A stretch of DNA of 64,000 nt from Bacillus sp. ISL-41 (GCF_018613235.1 NZ_JAGGQP010000019.1:1-64000), one strand, 5' to 3'. Positions 17,843 through 27,301 are shown, counted from the first letter of the stretch. Notes: a model not told the origin generated them from the sequence alone. Translations and numbers: made by a program.

Positions 17843-18931
17843 ATGAAGCTATCATTATATATGGACGATCGAGAAACGGAAAAAATCTTTTCTTATTTAC
17901 GTTGGATATTCTTGCTGGTAGGGATTCTAGTATTCTACTTTCCCCCACTGGCGGACAGGCTGAATTTTACGAAAGAAACATTTCCTTTATTGCTGGCAAT
18001 AGGATTTGTCTACATGACCGTGGCGCAGGTTGCTTTGATAAAAATGTCGGCGGGAAACGAGTATTTTAATTTACTTACAAAGGCTGGCATCATTTTCGAT
18101 TATATTGCTTTAATGTGGCTTCTTGCCTTGACGAATGGAGTCATTTCCCCGCTTTTTCCGATTGCTTATTTGGTCGTCATGCATGCGACCATATACTGGC
18201 GGACGAAGGGAGCGATTTTATCTTCGATTTCGTTAACAATAGGATACACAACTATTTTTGCTTTCCAGGCTCAATTTGACTTTCATACTACATTTGTCTT
18301 TATTTTAAATCTTGTCTTCATCTGGATCATTGGTGTGTTTGGATCATTGATCGTCATACGTGAAAGGAAGCATTTGAAACAGAAAGAAATTTTTCATGAG
18401 CTGATGTTCACTGACTATTTAACAGGCTTATATAATCATCGCCATTTCCAGGAACAATTAAGGGTTTTGGCAAGTGCGCGGCAAAATTTCCTGCTGGTCA
18501 TGGGAGATATTGATCACTTTAAGCAAATCAATGACCAATTCGGCCATTTAGCGGGTGATGAAATCTTAAAAAAAATTGGAAGCATCTTTCAAGAACTGGC
18601 GGCTGAATATGATGCGCAGGCTTTCCGTTATGGCGGAGAGGAATTTGCCTTTCTATTGCCTGCTATCGAGGAACCAGAACAAATCCGCTTTTTTGATGAC
18701 CTCTACGAAAGATTATCTGCTGAAAAATTCAGTGAAGAATGCAAGAGTGTGACGATGAGCTTTGGGATTGGTTCGTCAAAAGGTTCAGTCTTGCCGGATA
18801 AACTTCTTGGTTATACTGACCAACTTTTATACAGTGCAAAAGCAAACGGAAAAAATCAGGCTAAGTTTGAATCTGGTTATACATATTTTTATTCGCAGAC
18901 AATAGATGAAATCGCTGCTTCTAGACAATAA
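17843..18931 (+). CDS. Membrane-bound diguanylate cyclase (GGDEF)
   Basis: This 362-aa protein has about five to six N-terminal membrane segments (residues 15-180) and a C-terminal GGDEF domain. The active-site motif is GGEEF in RYGGEEFAFLLP near residue 263, with upstream DYLTGLYNHRHF and MGDIDHFKQIND, so cyclic-di-GMP synthesis is expected. No RxxD inhibitory site precedes the motif. ATG 17843 was chosen over ATG 17837 because GAGGG lies two bases before the latter and about eight before the former. No EAL domain. Its partner or signal is unknown. Confidence 0.9.
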   Translation: MKLSLYMDDRETEKIFSYLRWIFLLVGILVFYFPPLADRLNFTKETFPLLLAIGFVYMTVAQVALIKMSAGNEYFNLLTKAGIIFDYIALMWLLALTNGVISPLFPIAYLVVMHATIYWRTKGAILSSISLTIGYTTIFAFQAQFDFHTTFVFILNLVFIWIIGVFGSLIVIRERKHLKQKEIFHELMFTDYLTGLYNHRHFQEQLRVLASARQNFLLVMGDIDHFKQINDQFGHLAGDEILKKIGSIFQELAAEYDAQAFRYGGEEFAFLLPAIEEPEQIRFFDDLYERLSAEKFSEECKSVTMSFGIGSSKGSVLPDKLLGYTDQLLYSAKANGKNQAKFESGYTYFYSQTIDEIAASRQ

Positions 18932-18960
18932 AAGCTTCCCAATCGGGAAGCTTTTGCCAT
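18930..18960 (+). terminator. Terminator of the diguanylate cyclase gene
   Basis: AAAAGCTTCCC and GGGAAGCTTTT pair around AATC; the stem begins within the stop codon. Confidence 0.8.
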
Positions 18961-19142
18961 ATTGACTGCCAAATCCTTGAATAAGACTTAATGTGAAAGG
19001 TATAGTTAGAGTATATTTATAGGAATATTAAATATAGACTTCACAACGTATACATAAAAAGAAGAATGTTTTATTTTCATCAATCATGTGAAGAAGAAAG
19101 ATTGTAAGCAAGTCCTGTTGTTATAAATAAAGGAGGATATCA

Positions 19143-20420
19143 ATGGCTGTCATTTCAGAATCAATCAAGGATATGAAAGGCTACAAGCTCCATATTGTCA
19201 AAACGGAAAAATTCAAAACAAATACAATTGTCTGGAAGATGAAGGCTCCGCTTACCAGTGAGGATGTGACGAAACGGGCGCTGCTTCCGTACGTGCTGCA
19301 AAGCAGTTCCAAGGCTTACCCGACGACTTCGAAGTTTCGGTCTTATCTTGATGAGCTTTACGGTGCAAATTTATATGTAGATGTCTCGAAAAAGGGAGAA
19401 TATCAAGTCCTCAGTTTTTCTCTTGAAATAGCAAATGAAAAGTTCCTGAGCGATCCTGACCCTTTGCTGAAAAAAGGATTGCAATTGATGACGGAGATAC
19501 TGGTGAATCCGCTGGCTGAAAATGGATCTTTTGACAAAGAGACTGTTGAAAAGGAGAAACGCACATTAAAGCAGCGGATCCAGGCCGTCTATGATGATAA
19601 AATGAGATACTCTAATTTCAGGCTTGTCCAGGAAATGTGCAAGGATGAACCATATGCCCTCCATGTAAATGGTGAAATTGATGATATTCCCCAAATTGAC
19701 GAGAAGAATCTCTATGAATACTACAAGAAAGCCTTTGCGGAAGATGAGCTTGACCTATTTATCATTGGGGATGTTGATGAGGCAGAAGTCCAGTCGTTTG
19801 CCCAGGACCTCCTGCAATTTGATCAGCGTACACCTAAACTGGTTGAGGCTTCGAGGGATACTCTTGTTCAAGAGAAAACGGTTAAGGATCATGAAGATGT
19901 TAAGCAAGGGAAGCTGAATATCGGCTACAGGACAAATGTACTTTATGGTGATAAGGATTATTACGCACTGCAGGTATTCAACGGTATTTTCGGAGGTTTT
20001 TCACATTCAAAGCTATTTTTGAATGTCCGTGAAAAAAATAGTCTTGCCTATTATGTCGCAAGCCGACTTGAAAGCCATAAAGGTCTGATGATGGTCATGT
20101 CTGGCATTGAATTTGAAAATTTTGAACTTGCTGTAAAAATAATCCGTGAACAAATGGAAGCCATGCAAGCTGGCGATTTTACCGACCAGGAAATCGAACA
20201 GACAAAAGCTGTGATTGAAAACCAAATGCTTGAAACAATGGATACTGCAAGAGGGATGGTAGAGGTCCTGTATCATAATGTTGTTTCACGTCAAAATGTC
20301 AGCCTCGATGACTGGTTACAGGGCATGAGTAAAACCACAAAAGAAGAAATCGTTGATGTAGCCAAAAAGGTTCAGCTTGATACGGTCTACTTCTTAACTG
20401 GATTGGAGGCGGACAAATAA
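19143..20420 (+). CDS. ymfF: M16 family peptidase-like protein YmfF
   Basis: This 425-aa protein has two M16 (pitrilysin-like) domains. The zinc motif HxxEH is absent from its N-terminal half (the matching region reads LPYVLQSSSKAY), so it is probably the non-catalytic partner of YmfH. It overlaps ymfH by one base (TAATG), consistent with a heterodimer made in equal amounts. The ribosome site AAAGGAGG precedes ATG 19143. In other systems such pairs process small peptides; the substrate here is unknown. Confidence 0.9.
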   Translation: MAVISESIKDMKGYKLHIVKTEKFKTNTIVWKMKAPLTSEDVTKRALLPYVLQSSSKAYPTTSKFRSYLDELYGANLYVDVSKKGEYQVLSFSLEIANEKFLSDPDPLLKKGLQLMTEILVNPLAENGSFDKETVEKEKRTLKQRIQAVYDDKMRYSNFRLVQEMCKDEPYALHVNGEIDDIPQIDEKNLYEYYKKAFAEDELDLFIIGDVDEAEVQSFAQDLLQFDQRTPKLVEASRDTLVQEKTVKDHEDVKQGKLNIGYRTNVLYGDKDYYALQVFNGIFGGFSHSKLFLNVREKNSLAYYVASRLESHKGLMMVMSGIEFENFELAVKIIREQMEAMQAGDFTDQEIEQTKAVIENQMLETMDTARGMVEVLYHNVVSRQNVSLDDWLQGMSKTTKEEIVDVAKKVQLDTVYFLTGLEADK

Positions 20421-21715
20421 TGGAGAAAATCACTTTTGAACAGCTTCAGGAAGAAATGTACTACGAAAAGCTGGATAACGGACTTGATGTATACATTCTT
20501 CCGAAAAAGGGATTCAATAAAACATATGCTACATTTACAACTAAATACGGTTCGATCGACAATCACTTCCTTCCTCCTGGAAAAAATGATTTTGTTAAGG
20601 TACCAGATGGCATCGCCCATTTCCTTGAGCATAAATTGTTTGAAAAGGAAGATGGTGACGTCTTCCAGCAATTCAGCAAGCAGGGTGCTTCTGCAAATGC
20701 ATTCACTTCATTTACGAGGACTGCTTATTTATTTTCAAGTACATCAAATGTGGAGAAAAACCTTGAAACGCTGATTGACTTTGTTCAAGAGCCTTATTTT
20801 ACCGAGAAGACAGTTGAAAAGGAAAAGGGGATCATCGGGCAGGAGATTACAATGTATGATGACAACCCAGACTGGAGGCTGTATTTCGGCCTGATACAGA
20901 ATATGTATAAGAGCCACCCCGTCAGCATCGATATCGCGGGTACAATCGAGTCGATTTCCCACATAACAAAAGATATGCTGTATGAGTGCTATGAAACTTT
21001 TTACCATCCGAGCAATATGATGTTGTTCGTAGTTGGTCCTGTTAACCCTGATGAAATCATGGGCTTGATAAAAGAGAACCAGGGGAAGAAGGAATACGAA
21101 AAACAGCCAGAAATCCAGCGGAGATTCGATGAGGAACAAGCTGTGGTTGCTGAAAAGAAACAGGTTCTTAAAATGAATGTCCAGACGTCCAAGTGCCTGG
21201 TTGGGATCAAGGCGGCCGACCCGACTGAATCGGGAAAGGAGATGCTGAAAAAAGAGCTGTCTATCAATGTGATGCTTGATATTCTCTTTGGAAAAAGTTC
21301 TGAGAACTACACCGAGTTATATGGCTCAGGATTAATTGATGATACGTTTTCTTACGATTATACGGAAGAGCAGGGCTTTGGCTTTGCGATGGTTGGCGGC
21401 GATACGAACGAGCCGGATGTCCTTGCAAGCAAGTTAGAAGCCATGCTGCTGGATGCCAAATCCGGCCAAGGGTTGACAGATGACAACCTTGAAAGAACCA
21501 AAAAGAAAAAAATTGGAGCTTTCCTCAGGGCTGTCAATTCACCTGAGTATATTGCGAACCAGTTCACACGCTATGCATTCAATGATATGGATTTATTTGA
21601 TGTAGTGCCGGTGCTTGAAAGCCTTACACTGGATGATCTCAAGCAGGCTGCCAGCAAGCTGATTGCCGAAGAACGGTTCACAGTCTGTCAGGTAGTTCCA
21701 AAGGATAAGCAATAA
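20420..21715 (+). CDS. ymfH: M16 family zinc peptidase YmfH
   Basis: This 431-aa protein belongs to the insulinase/pitrilysin superfamily with an intact zinc motif HFLEH (in GIAHFLEHKLFE, about residue 73) and a downstream glutamate region TVEKEKGIIGQEI. It should be the catalytic half of a pair with YmfF. Length matches B. subtilis YmfH. A GC-rich hairpin follows. Confidence 0.92.
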   Translation: MEKITFEQLQEEMYYEKLDNGLDVYILPKKGFNKTYATFTTKYGSIDNHFLPPGKNDFVKVPDGIAHFLEHKLFEKEDGDVFQQFSKQGASANAFTSFTRTAYLFSSTSNVEKNLETLIDFVQEPYFTEKTVEKEKGIIGQEITMYDDNPDWRLYFGLIQNMYKSHPVSIDIAGTIESISHITKDMLYECYETFYHPSNMMLFVVGPVNPDEIMGLIKENQGKKEYEKQPEIQRRFDEEQAVVAEKKQVLKMNVQTSKCLVGIKAADPTESGKEMLKKELSINVMLDILFGKSSENYTELYGSGLIDDTFSYDYTEEQGFGFAMVGGDTNEPDVLASKLEAMLLDAKSGQGLTDDNLERTKKKKIGAFLRAVNSPEYIANQFTRYAFNDMDLFDVVPVLESLTLDDLKQAASKLIAEERFTVCQVVPKDKQ

Positions 21716-21731
21716 AACAGCATTTCATCTA

Positions 21732-21760
21732 TGCGCCGGTCATTGCCGGCGCATTATTTC
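21732..21760 (+). terminator. Hairpin after ymfH
   Basis: TGCGCCGG (21732-21739) pairs with CCGGCGCA (21747-21754), then TTATTTC. The T-run is broken, so termination may be partial and ymfI may be cotranscribed. Confidence 0.55.
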
Positions 21761-21785
21761 ATGAGAGTATTTGGAGAGGGAAAAC

Positions 21786-22508
21786 ATGAAAAAATTCGCA
21801 CTCGTAACAGGAGCAAGTGGGGCGATCGGAAAGGCGATTTCCACGAAACTTGCAGCTGAAGGTTATTCGCTTTATTTGCATTTTAACAAGAACGAAAAAG
21901 GGATGGAGGAACTTGTTGGTCAGATTCAACGCTTTGGAGGAGAATATATACCGATCCAGGCAGATCTTTCATCAAAGACAGGCTATTTGGATTTAGCGGC
22001 AAACATTTTCTCCATTGATGCAATAGTACATAATGCAGGTAATGCCCTATACGGACTTCTTGAAGATTTGGAGGAGGCGAAAGCAGAGGAACTTATCCAG
22101 ATTCATTTAACATCGCCTATGATGCTGACCAAAAAGCTTATTCCTAAATTGCGGCAAAAAGAAAGAGGGAGTATCGTTGTCGTGTCGTCTATATGGGGAC
22201 AGACAGGCGCATCATATGAAGTGGCCTATTCGGCGGTGAAAGGAGCCCAAATTGCTTTTGCCAAAGCGTTGAGCAAAGAACTGGCAAGCTCAGGGATAAG
22301 GGTGAATGCCGTAGCTCCAGGAGCGATTCAGACTCCTATGGTTAAAGACTTTACACAGGAGGAAATCAAAGCCATTACCGATGATATTCCATCTGGCCGT
22401 TTGGGAAAAGCTGACGAAGTGGCAGATAGTGTTGAATTCCTTCTGTCTGATAAGTCCTCCTATATTAACGGACAGGTACTGGCAGTGAACGGCGGCTGGC
22501 TGACATGA
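21786..22508 (+). CDS. ymfI: Short-chain dehydrogenase/reductase YmfI
   Basis: This 240-aa protein is a classical SDR with the cofactor site VTGASGAIGKAI near the N-terminus, NAG at about residue 84, a serine in VVVSSIWG and the catalytic YxxxK in AYSAVKGA. It resembles 3-oxoacyl-ACP reductases (FabG-like) but the substrate cannot be told. ATG 21786 follows GGAGAGGG; TTG 21771 is less likely because it overlaps that site. Confidence 0.9.
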   Translation: MKKFALVTGASGAIGKAISTKLAAEGYSLYLHFNKNEKGMEELVGQIQRFGGEYIPIQADLSSKTGYLDLAANIFSIDAIVHNAGNALYGLLEDLEEAKAEELIQIHLTSPMMLTKKLIPKLRQKERGSIVVVSSIWGQTGASYEVAYSAVKGAQIAFAKALSKELASSGIRVNAVAPGAIQTPMVKDFTQEEIKAITDDIPSGRLGKADEVADSVEFLLSDKSSYINGQVLAVNGGWLT

Positions 22509-22609
22509 TGCAGATGTGACAATTTTTCAAAACATGTACCGAAATGAATAATAATGACCATACGTATGCAAAATAACCTTGTACTATTTTAGACAAGGAG
22601 GTTGTCAAT

Positions 22610-22867
22610 ATGTCCGTTTTGGATAATTGGAATCAGTGGAAGGATTTCTTGGGAGACCGCCTTCATCAGGCGCAGGACCAGGGAATGAATAAAGAAGTTA
22701 TGGGAGACCTTGCCTACCAGATCGGAGACTATCTTGCTCAGAACGTCGATCCTAAAAATGAGCAAGAAAGAGTCCTTGCAGACCTTTGGTCAGTTGCAAG
22801 CCCGGAAGAACAGCATGCCATTGCAACAATGATGGTTAAATTGGTTCAGAACAATGGTACTAAATAA
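22610..22867 (+). CDS. ymfJ: DUF3243 family protein YmfJ
   Basis: This 85-aa soluble protein is of the DUF3243 family (B. subtilis YmfJ, same position). It starts MSVLDNWNQWKDFLGDRLHQ and is predicted largely helical. An AAGGAGG ribosome site precedes it. No known function; followed by a hairpin terminator. Confidence 0.88.
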   Translation: MSVLDNWNQWKDFLGDRLHQAQDQGMNKEVMGDLAYQIGDYLAQNVDPKNEQERVLADLWSVASPEEQHAIATMMVKLVQNNGTK

Positions 22868-22879
22868 TCAGTAGGATTT

Positions 22880-22912
22880 GGAGAGGGGACATACAGCTTC
22901 CTCTCTTTTTTT
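22880..22912 (+). terminator. Terminator of ymfJ
   Basis: GAGAGG (22881-22886) pairs with CCTCTC (22900-22905) and is followed by seven Ts. Confidence 0.65.
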
Positions 22913-23208
22913 ATGCTCTTTTCGTAATCTTTGTTGCTCTCTTAACCAATAGTAAAAACCGGCAGTTGGGGAGTTACGTGTATTAATGCGTTCATTATTA
23001 AGAAGTCTCCTCCTAAAGACCTTTATTAATTGACGCAAAGAGCTGTGCTTTTTCATCGAGAAGGCATCTGGGACAAGGCTTTATTTTACTTTTAACTTCT
23101 GGCTTGTTTTTCCTTTCATCTTCTTTGAAAATCATATAATATAGTAGCTAGATATTCGGTGTCAAAATGTGTCGTAATCAAGTGACCTTATAGCAGAGGA
23201 GGAGAACG

Positions 23209-24000
23209 ATGGAAAAGAAAGAATGGTACTTGGAATATGAGATTATGATTAACCGTCCAGGACTGCTAGGTGATATTTCTTCTTTGCTTGGTATGCTGTC
23301 AATAAACATTGTTACGATCAATGGAGTCGATGAAGGAAGGCGCGGCCTGTTGATCCTTGCAAAAGATGATGACCAAATTGAACGATTAGAGTCAATTTTG
23401 AATACAATGGATACAATAAAGGTAATTAAAATCCGTGAACCGAAGCTTCGTGACCGGATGGCGGTCAGACATGGCAGGTACATACAGCGTGATGCAGATG
23501 ATAAAAAAACATTCCGGTTTGTTAGGGATGAACTTGGACTACTTGTAGATTTTATGGCAGAATTGTTTAAGATGGAAGGACACAAACTGATTGGGATCCG
23601 CGGGATGCCGCGAGTCGGCAAGACGGAGTCAGTCGTGGCTTCGAGTGTCTGTGCGAATAAGCGGTGGCTGTTTGTTTCTTCGACATTGCTGAAACAGACA
23701 ATCCGCAACCAATTGATTGAAGATGAGTACAACGCTGATAACTTATTTATCATTGACGGAATCGTCTCCACGAGGAGGGCGAATGAAAAGCACTGGCAGC
23801 TTGTCAGGGAAATCATGCGTCTGCCTGCGGTGAAGGTTGTTGAACATCCGGATATTTTTGTCCAGAATACGGAATATACACTGGATGACTTTGATTATAT
23901 TATTGAACTTCGCAATAACCCTGATGAAGAAATTGTGTATGACATGGTTCAGAAGAATCACATGTTTACCGATTCTGATTTTGGCGGATTTGATTTTTAA
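23209..24000 (+). CDS. ymfK: YmfK family protein: ACT-like domain plus P-loop (DUF3388)
   Basis: This 263-aa protein belongs to the DUF3388/YmfK family. Residues 5-75 look like an ACT regulatory domain (EIMINRPGLLGDISSLLGML). The C-terminal part carries a Walker A-like loop GMPRVGKTES near residue 132 and a hydrophobic beta strand ending in aspartate (NLFIIDG) that could be Walker B. This suggests a ligand-sensing nucleotide-binding protein. It lies just before rodZ; a GAGGAGGAG-type ribosome site precedes the start. Function unknown. Confidence 0.88.
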   Translation: MEKKEWYLEYEIMINRPGLLGDISSLLGMLSINIVTINGVDEGRRGLLILAKDDDQIERLESILNTMDTIKVIKIREPKLRDRMAVRHGRYIQRDADDKKTFRFVRDELGLLVDFMAELFKMEGHKLIGIRGMPRVGKTESVVASSVCANKRWLFVSSTLLKQTIRNQLIEDEYNADNLFIIDGIVSTRRANEKHWQLVREIMRLPAVKVVEHPDIFVQNTEYTLDDFDYIIELRNNPDEEIVYDMVQKNHMFTDSDFGGFDF

Positions 24001-24020
24001 CAGTATTGGAAGGTGTTATC

Positions 24021-24920
24021 GTGACTGAGTTAGGAAATTTATTAAAGGAAGCACGTGAAGCTAAGGGCCTCAGCCTGGACGAACTGCAGTCCATCACGAA
24101 AATACAGAAGCGCTACCTTCTTGGTATTGAAGAGGGCAATTACTCTATGATGCCAGGGAAGTTTTATGTCCGTGCATTCATTAAACAATATGCAGAGGCT
24201 GTAGGGCTTGATCCAGAACAGCTTTTTGAGCAGCATAAAAATGAAATCCCATCTACATATAACGATGAGTTGCCCGAGCAGCTTTCCCGTGTCCAGTCGA
24301 GGAAAAGTGTTTCTCCGGAGACTTCGAAGATTCTCGATGTTCTTCCGAAAATTTTGTTTGGAATCTTTATCATAGGTGCTATCGCTTTAGTTTGGTATCT
24401 GATTGTCGAGTATGCGGGTGATGGAACAAAGGATCCTGTGACGCCTGGTAAGGAGACAAGGGTGGAAGAACCTGCAGAGATAACAGATGATGGTGATCAA
24501 ACAGATGATAGCGGAAGTGGAGACACTGGCGAAGAAGAGGATGCCACTGAGGAGGAAACGGCCGAAGAAGAAACAGAGCCTGAAACTCCGGCACAGGAAC
24601 TTACCGTCGCCTCAAACAGCGGCAGCAACACGGTATATGAGCTCAAGGGTGCCGACTCGTTTGTTATTAAAATTGTATCACTTGGACAGACTTGGGTGGG
24701 TCTGTCGAATGGTTCAGGAAAATCCATCTTTCAGGATACCCTCGTTAAAGGAGAGGAGAATGAAAGCCGCACGGAAGACTTATCTAACGAGACCAAGGCA
24801 GTCATCAATATCGGACGTGCACCTGATACCGAAATCTATGTAAATGACCAAAAGCTTGAGTACGCTGTGCCGCCTGAAAAGGATATGACCCAGGTGATAA
24901 CGATTAATTTTGTGAAATAA
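24021..24920 (+). CDS. rodZ: Cell-shape protein RodZ-like (YmfM)
   Basis: This 299-aa membrane protein has an N-terminal HTH of the XRE/RodZ type (LLKEAREAKGLSLDELQ onward), one membrane helix at about residues 110-130, a highly acidic linker (about 140-195) and a C-terminal DUF4115 beta domain. RodZ links MreB filaments to the envelope. Start is GTG 24021 after GGAAGGTG. B. subtilis RodZ (YmfM) is about 288 aa in the same place before pgsA. Confidence 0.9.
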   Translation: MTELGNLLKEAREAKGLSLDELQSITKIQKRYLLGIEEGNYSMMPGKFYVRAFIKQYAEAVGLDPEQLFEQHKNEIPSTYNDELPEQLSRVQSRKSVSPETSKILDVLPKILFGIFIIGAIALVWYLIVEYAGDGTKDPVTPGKETRVEEPAEITDDGDQTDDSGSGDTGEEEDATEEETAEEETEPETPAQELTVASNSGSNTVYELKGADSFVIKIVSLGQTWVGLSNGSGKSIFQDTLVKGEENESRTEDLSNETKAVINIGRAPDTEIYVNDQKLEYAVPPEKDMTQVITINFVK

Positions 24921-24973
24921 GCCTATTGGCTTTCAGTCGAGTAAAGCCACTTAAAAGTATGATTTGCCAAAAT

Positions 24974-25012
24974 GCCCGTATGGACTTTTGTTTATACGGG
25001 CTATACTTTCTG
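24974..25012 (+). terminator. Hairpin after rodZ (weak)
   Basis: GCCCGTAT (24974-24981) pairs with ATACGGGC (24994-25001), followed by TATACTTTCT. It has a good stem, a 12-base loop and a poor T-tail. Confidence 0.45.
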
Positions 25013-25045
25013 TGTAAGATAATATCAACCTTATACTAAGGTTAG

Positions 25046-25165
25046 TGTCTAGCTCCTGCGCCTAGCCCCTCGAGTCGCTTCGATCCGCCCGATGAAGTCA
25101 AAGAACGACTTCACCTGTCGGCTCTCCAGCACTTGTCGGGGCTGACCAAGGCGCCTCCGCTTTTC
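25046..25165. repeat. Long copy of a Bacillus intergenic repeat
   Basis: 120 bp from TGTCTAGCTCC to GCTTTTC. It can fold: AGCCCC pairs with GGGGCT, GCGCC with GGCGC, and GAAGTC with GACTTC inside. The copy at 8896 is the same element without the middle. The sequence is of a type I recall from many Bacillus relatives. It occupies most of the gap between rodZ and pgsA. Confidence 0.75.
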
Positions 25166-25263
25166 ATTTAATAGGCATATTTAATGATGATTTTTACATA
25201 TTGGATATAATGAAAGAAGTCAGACTAATGGCTTTGTAATTTTTCATCTGGAGGAAATAGTAT

Positions 25264-25842
25264 ATGAATTTGCCAAATAAGATTACGGTTTCACGAATTT
25301 TATTGATTCCGTTATTCATGATCATCATGATTGTCCCATTTTCATGGGGTGATATCTCCCTGCTTGGTACAACCATGCCGGTCACTCATTTTGTTGGAGC
25401 GCTAATCTATATCTTTGCGTCTGTGACAGACTGGGTTGACGGCTATCTGGCGCGAAAGCACAATTTAGTTACAAACCTTGGGAAATTCCTTGATCCCCTT
25501 GCAGATAAGCTGCTTGTCTCTTCTGCACTGATTGTGTTGGTTGAACTGGGTTATGCCCCTGCGTGGATTGTCATCATTATCATCAGCCGCGAGTTTGCCG
25601 TAACCGGACTGCGTTTACTGCTTGCCGGGGGTGGCGAAGTTGTTGCAGCAAAAATGCCCGGTAAGATTAAAATGTGGGCACAGACAGTGGCTATTTCCGC
25701 CCTCTTGCTGCACAATATCATTTTTGAAGCATTCTCCATTCCGTTTGCAGACATTGCATTATGGGTGGCGATGTTCTTTACCATTTGGTCTGGATGGGAT
25801 TACTTCGCTAAAAACAAGCAAGTATTCAGTAATTCCAAATAA
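25264..25842 (+). CDS. pgsA: CDP-diacylglycerol-glycerol-3-phosphate 3-phosphatidyltransferase
   Basis: This 192-aa integral membrane enzyme makes phosphatidylglycerol phosphate. The CDP-alcohol phosphotransferase motif D-x2-D-G-x2-A-R-x8-G-x3-D-x3-D is complete, starting at DWVDGYLAR (about residue 56) and ending FLDPLAD. Several membrane helices surround it. Ribosome site GGAGG precedes ATG 25264. It lies next to cinA and recA as in B. subtilis. Confidence 0.94.
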   Translation: MNLPNKITVSRILLIPLFMIIMIVPFSWGDISLLGTTMPVTHFVGALIYIFASVTDWVDGYLARKHNLVTNLGKFLDPLADKLLVSSALIVLVELGYAPAWIVIIIISREFAVTGLRLLLAGGGEVVAAKMPGKIKMWAQTVAISALLLHNIIFEAFSIPFADIALWVAMFFTIWSGWDYFAKNKQVFSNSK

Positions 25843-25866
25843 TTGATTTTGTCAGGGGGACAAGAA

Positions 25867-27114
25867 ATGAATGCTGAAATCATTGCTGTGGGATCTGAAT
25901 TGCTCCTTGGGCAAATTGTCAACACGAACGCCAGGTTCCTTTCCAGGCAGCTTGCCGACCTTGGCATCAATGTTTACTTCCATACTGTTGTCGGAGATAA
26001 TCCTGATAGATTGAAGAATGCAATGGAAATTGCCCGGGAACGTGCAGAGCTGATTATCTTTACTGGCGGATTGGGCCCGACTAAAGATGACCTGACAAAA
26101 GATACTATTGCCGGGCAGCTTGGAAAGCGGCTGGTTCTTGATGAAGAAGCAATGAGGTCCATCGAATTGTATTTTGAAAAAACGAACAGGGTAATGACTG
26201 AGAATAACAGGAAGCAGGCGCTCGTAATCGAGGGGTCCGCTGTCCTGAAAAATGATCATGGCATGGCTCCGGGGATGTTCCTGGTAACTGAAAATAACAA
26301 GTACATGCTTCTGCCTGGGCCTCCCTCTGAAATGGAGCCAATGTTCTTGAAATACGGTCAGGCAGCTATTGCAGGCTTATCTGGCAATCAAGCTAAAATT
26401 GAGTCGAGAGTCCTCCGGTTTTTTGGAATTGGCGAGGCAGCTCTTGAATCGGAAATAGAAGATTTGATTGACCAGCAAAGCAATCCGACCATTGCACCAT
26501 TGGCTGGAGATGGTGAAGTTACACTGAGGCTTACAGCGAGGGACGACGTCCACGGAACTGCCCAGGCATTGATTGATCGAATGGAAGCTGAAATCATGGA
26601 CAGAGTCGGTGAGCATTTTTATGGTTACGACGAAACTTCGTTAGTGATCGAGCTTTCGAAATTATTGAAAAGCAGAAACCTGACGTTATCAGCTGCTGAA
26701 AGTTTGACTGGCGGCATGTTCCAGCAGAATTTGACTTCAGTTCCAGGTGCAAGCAGCCTTTTTAAAGGCGGTATAGTCTGTTATTCCAATGAGGCCAAAA
26801 TTGGACTTGTGAAGGTTAATCCAAAAACAATCGAGAAATTTGGAGCTGTAAGCAGTGAATGTGCGGAAGAACTTGCAGTAAATGCTGCAGCGCTTACCAA
26901 CTCTGATATCGGCATCAGCTTTACCGGATCAGCTGGTCCAGACAGCCTGGAGGGGCATCCAGCTGGAACAGTTTTCGTAGGGGTACATATAAAGGGGCAG
27001 CCAGCCCATGTGGAAAAACTTAGCCTCAGCGGGTCCCGGGATGCCATCAGGAAAAGATCAGTAAAGTTTGGCTGCCAGATCATAATTAATAGATTGTCAG
27101 GAACACGGAAGTGA
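25867..27114 (+). CDS. cinA: Competence/damage-inducible protein CinA
   Basis: This 415-aa protein has an N-terminal molybdopterin-binding-like domain ([15 protein letters not shown]) and a C-terminal PncC/NMN deamidase-like domain ([17 protein letters not shown]). ATG 25867 follows GGGGGA; the TTG at 25843 would start inside the ribosome site region. In Bacillus and streptococci cinA precedes recA. Its stop codon lies in the loop of the terminator hairpin. Confidence 0.92.
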   Translation: MNAEIIAVGSELLLGQIVNTNARFLSRQLADLGINVYFHTVVGDNPDRLKNAMEIARERAELIIFTGGLGPTKDDLTKDTIAGQLGKRLVLDEEAMRSIELYFEKTNRVMTENNRKQALVIEGSAVLKNDHGMAPGMFLVTENNKYMLLPGPPSEMEPMFLKYGQAAIAGLSGNQAKIESRVLRFFGIGEAALESEIEDLIDQQSNPTIAPLAGDGEVTLRLTARDDVHGTAQALIDRMEAEIMDRVGEHFYGYDETSLVIELSKLLKSRNLTLSAAESLTGGMFQQNLTSVPGASSLFKGGIVCYSNEAKIGLVKVNPKTIEKFGAVSSECAEELAVNAAALTNSDIGISFTGSAGPDSLEGHPAGTVFVGVHIKGQPAHVEKLSLSGSRDAIRKRSVKFGCQIIINRLSGTRK

Positions 27115-27132
27115 TGCACTTCCGTGTTTTTC
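27102..27132 (+). terminator. Terminator overlapping the cinA stop codon
   Basis: AACACGGAAGTG (27102-27113) and CACTTCCGTGTT (27117-27128) form a perfect 12-bp stem with tail TTTCTAT. The cinA TGA (27112-27114) lies at the loop, so the last codons also encode the stem. Confidence 0.85.
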
Positions 27133-27279
27133 TATGGACATGGGGAAACAGACATTCCGGTGTTGAAAAAAGACAGATTCTTTGCTGAAAACTAATTTTA
27201 ATGGGTATATATCAAGATAAAACTGCTGAAAAAAGCATCGAAAAATTAAATTTGGCGGTTATTGCACTTCTAAAAAAAA

Positions 27280-27293
27280 CGAATAAATGTTCG
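27280..27293. promoter_or_regulatory. LexA (SOS) box of recA
   Basis: CGAATAAATGTTCG differs from the Bacillus LexA consensus CGAACN4GTTCG at one position. It lies just upstream of the recA -35 box, the expected place for SOS control. Confidence 0.75.
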
Positions 27294-27301
27294 ATTTTTT
27301 G

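Noticed and set aside
22868-23056. 62-aa basic ORF on the reverse strand after ymfJ
   Set aside because: No ribosome site before its ATG, and its end overlaps the ymfJ terminator; composition (K/R rich) is typical of chance ORFs in this kind of sequence.
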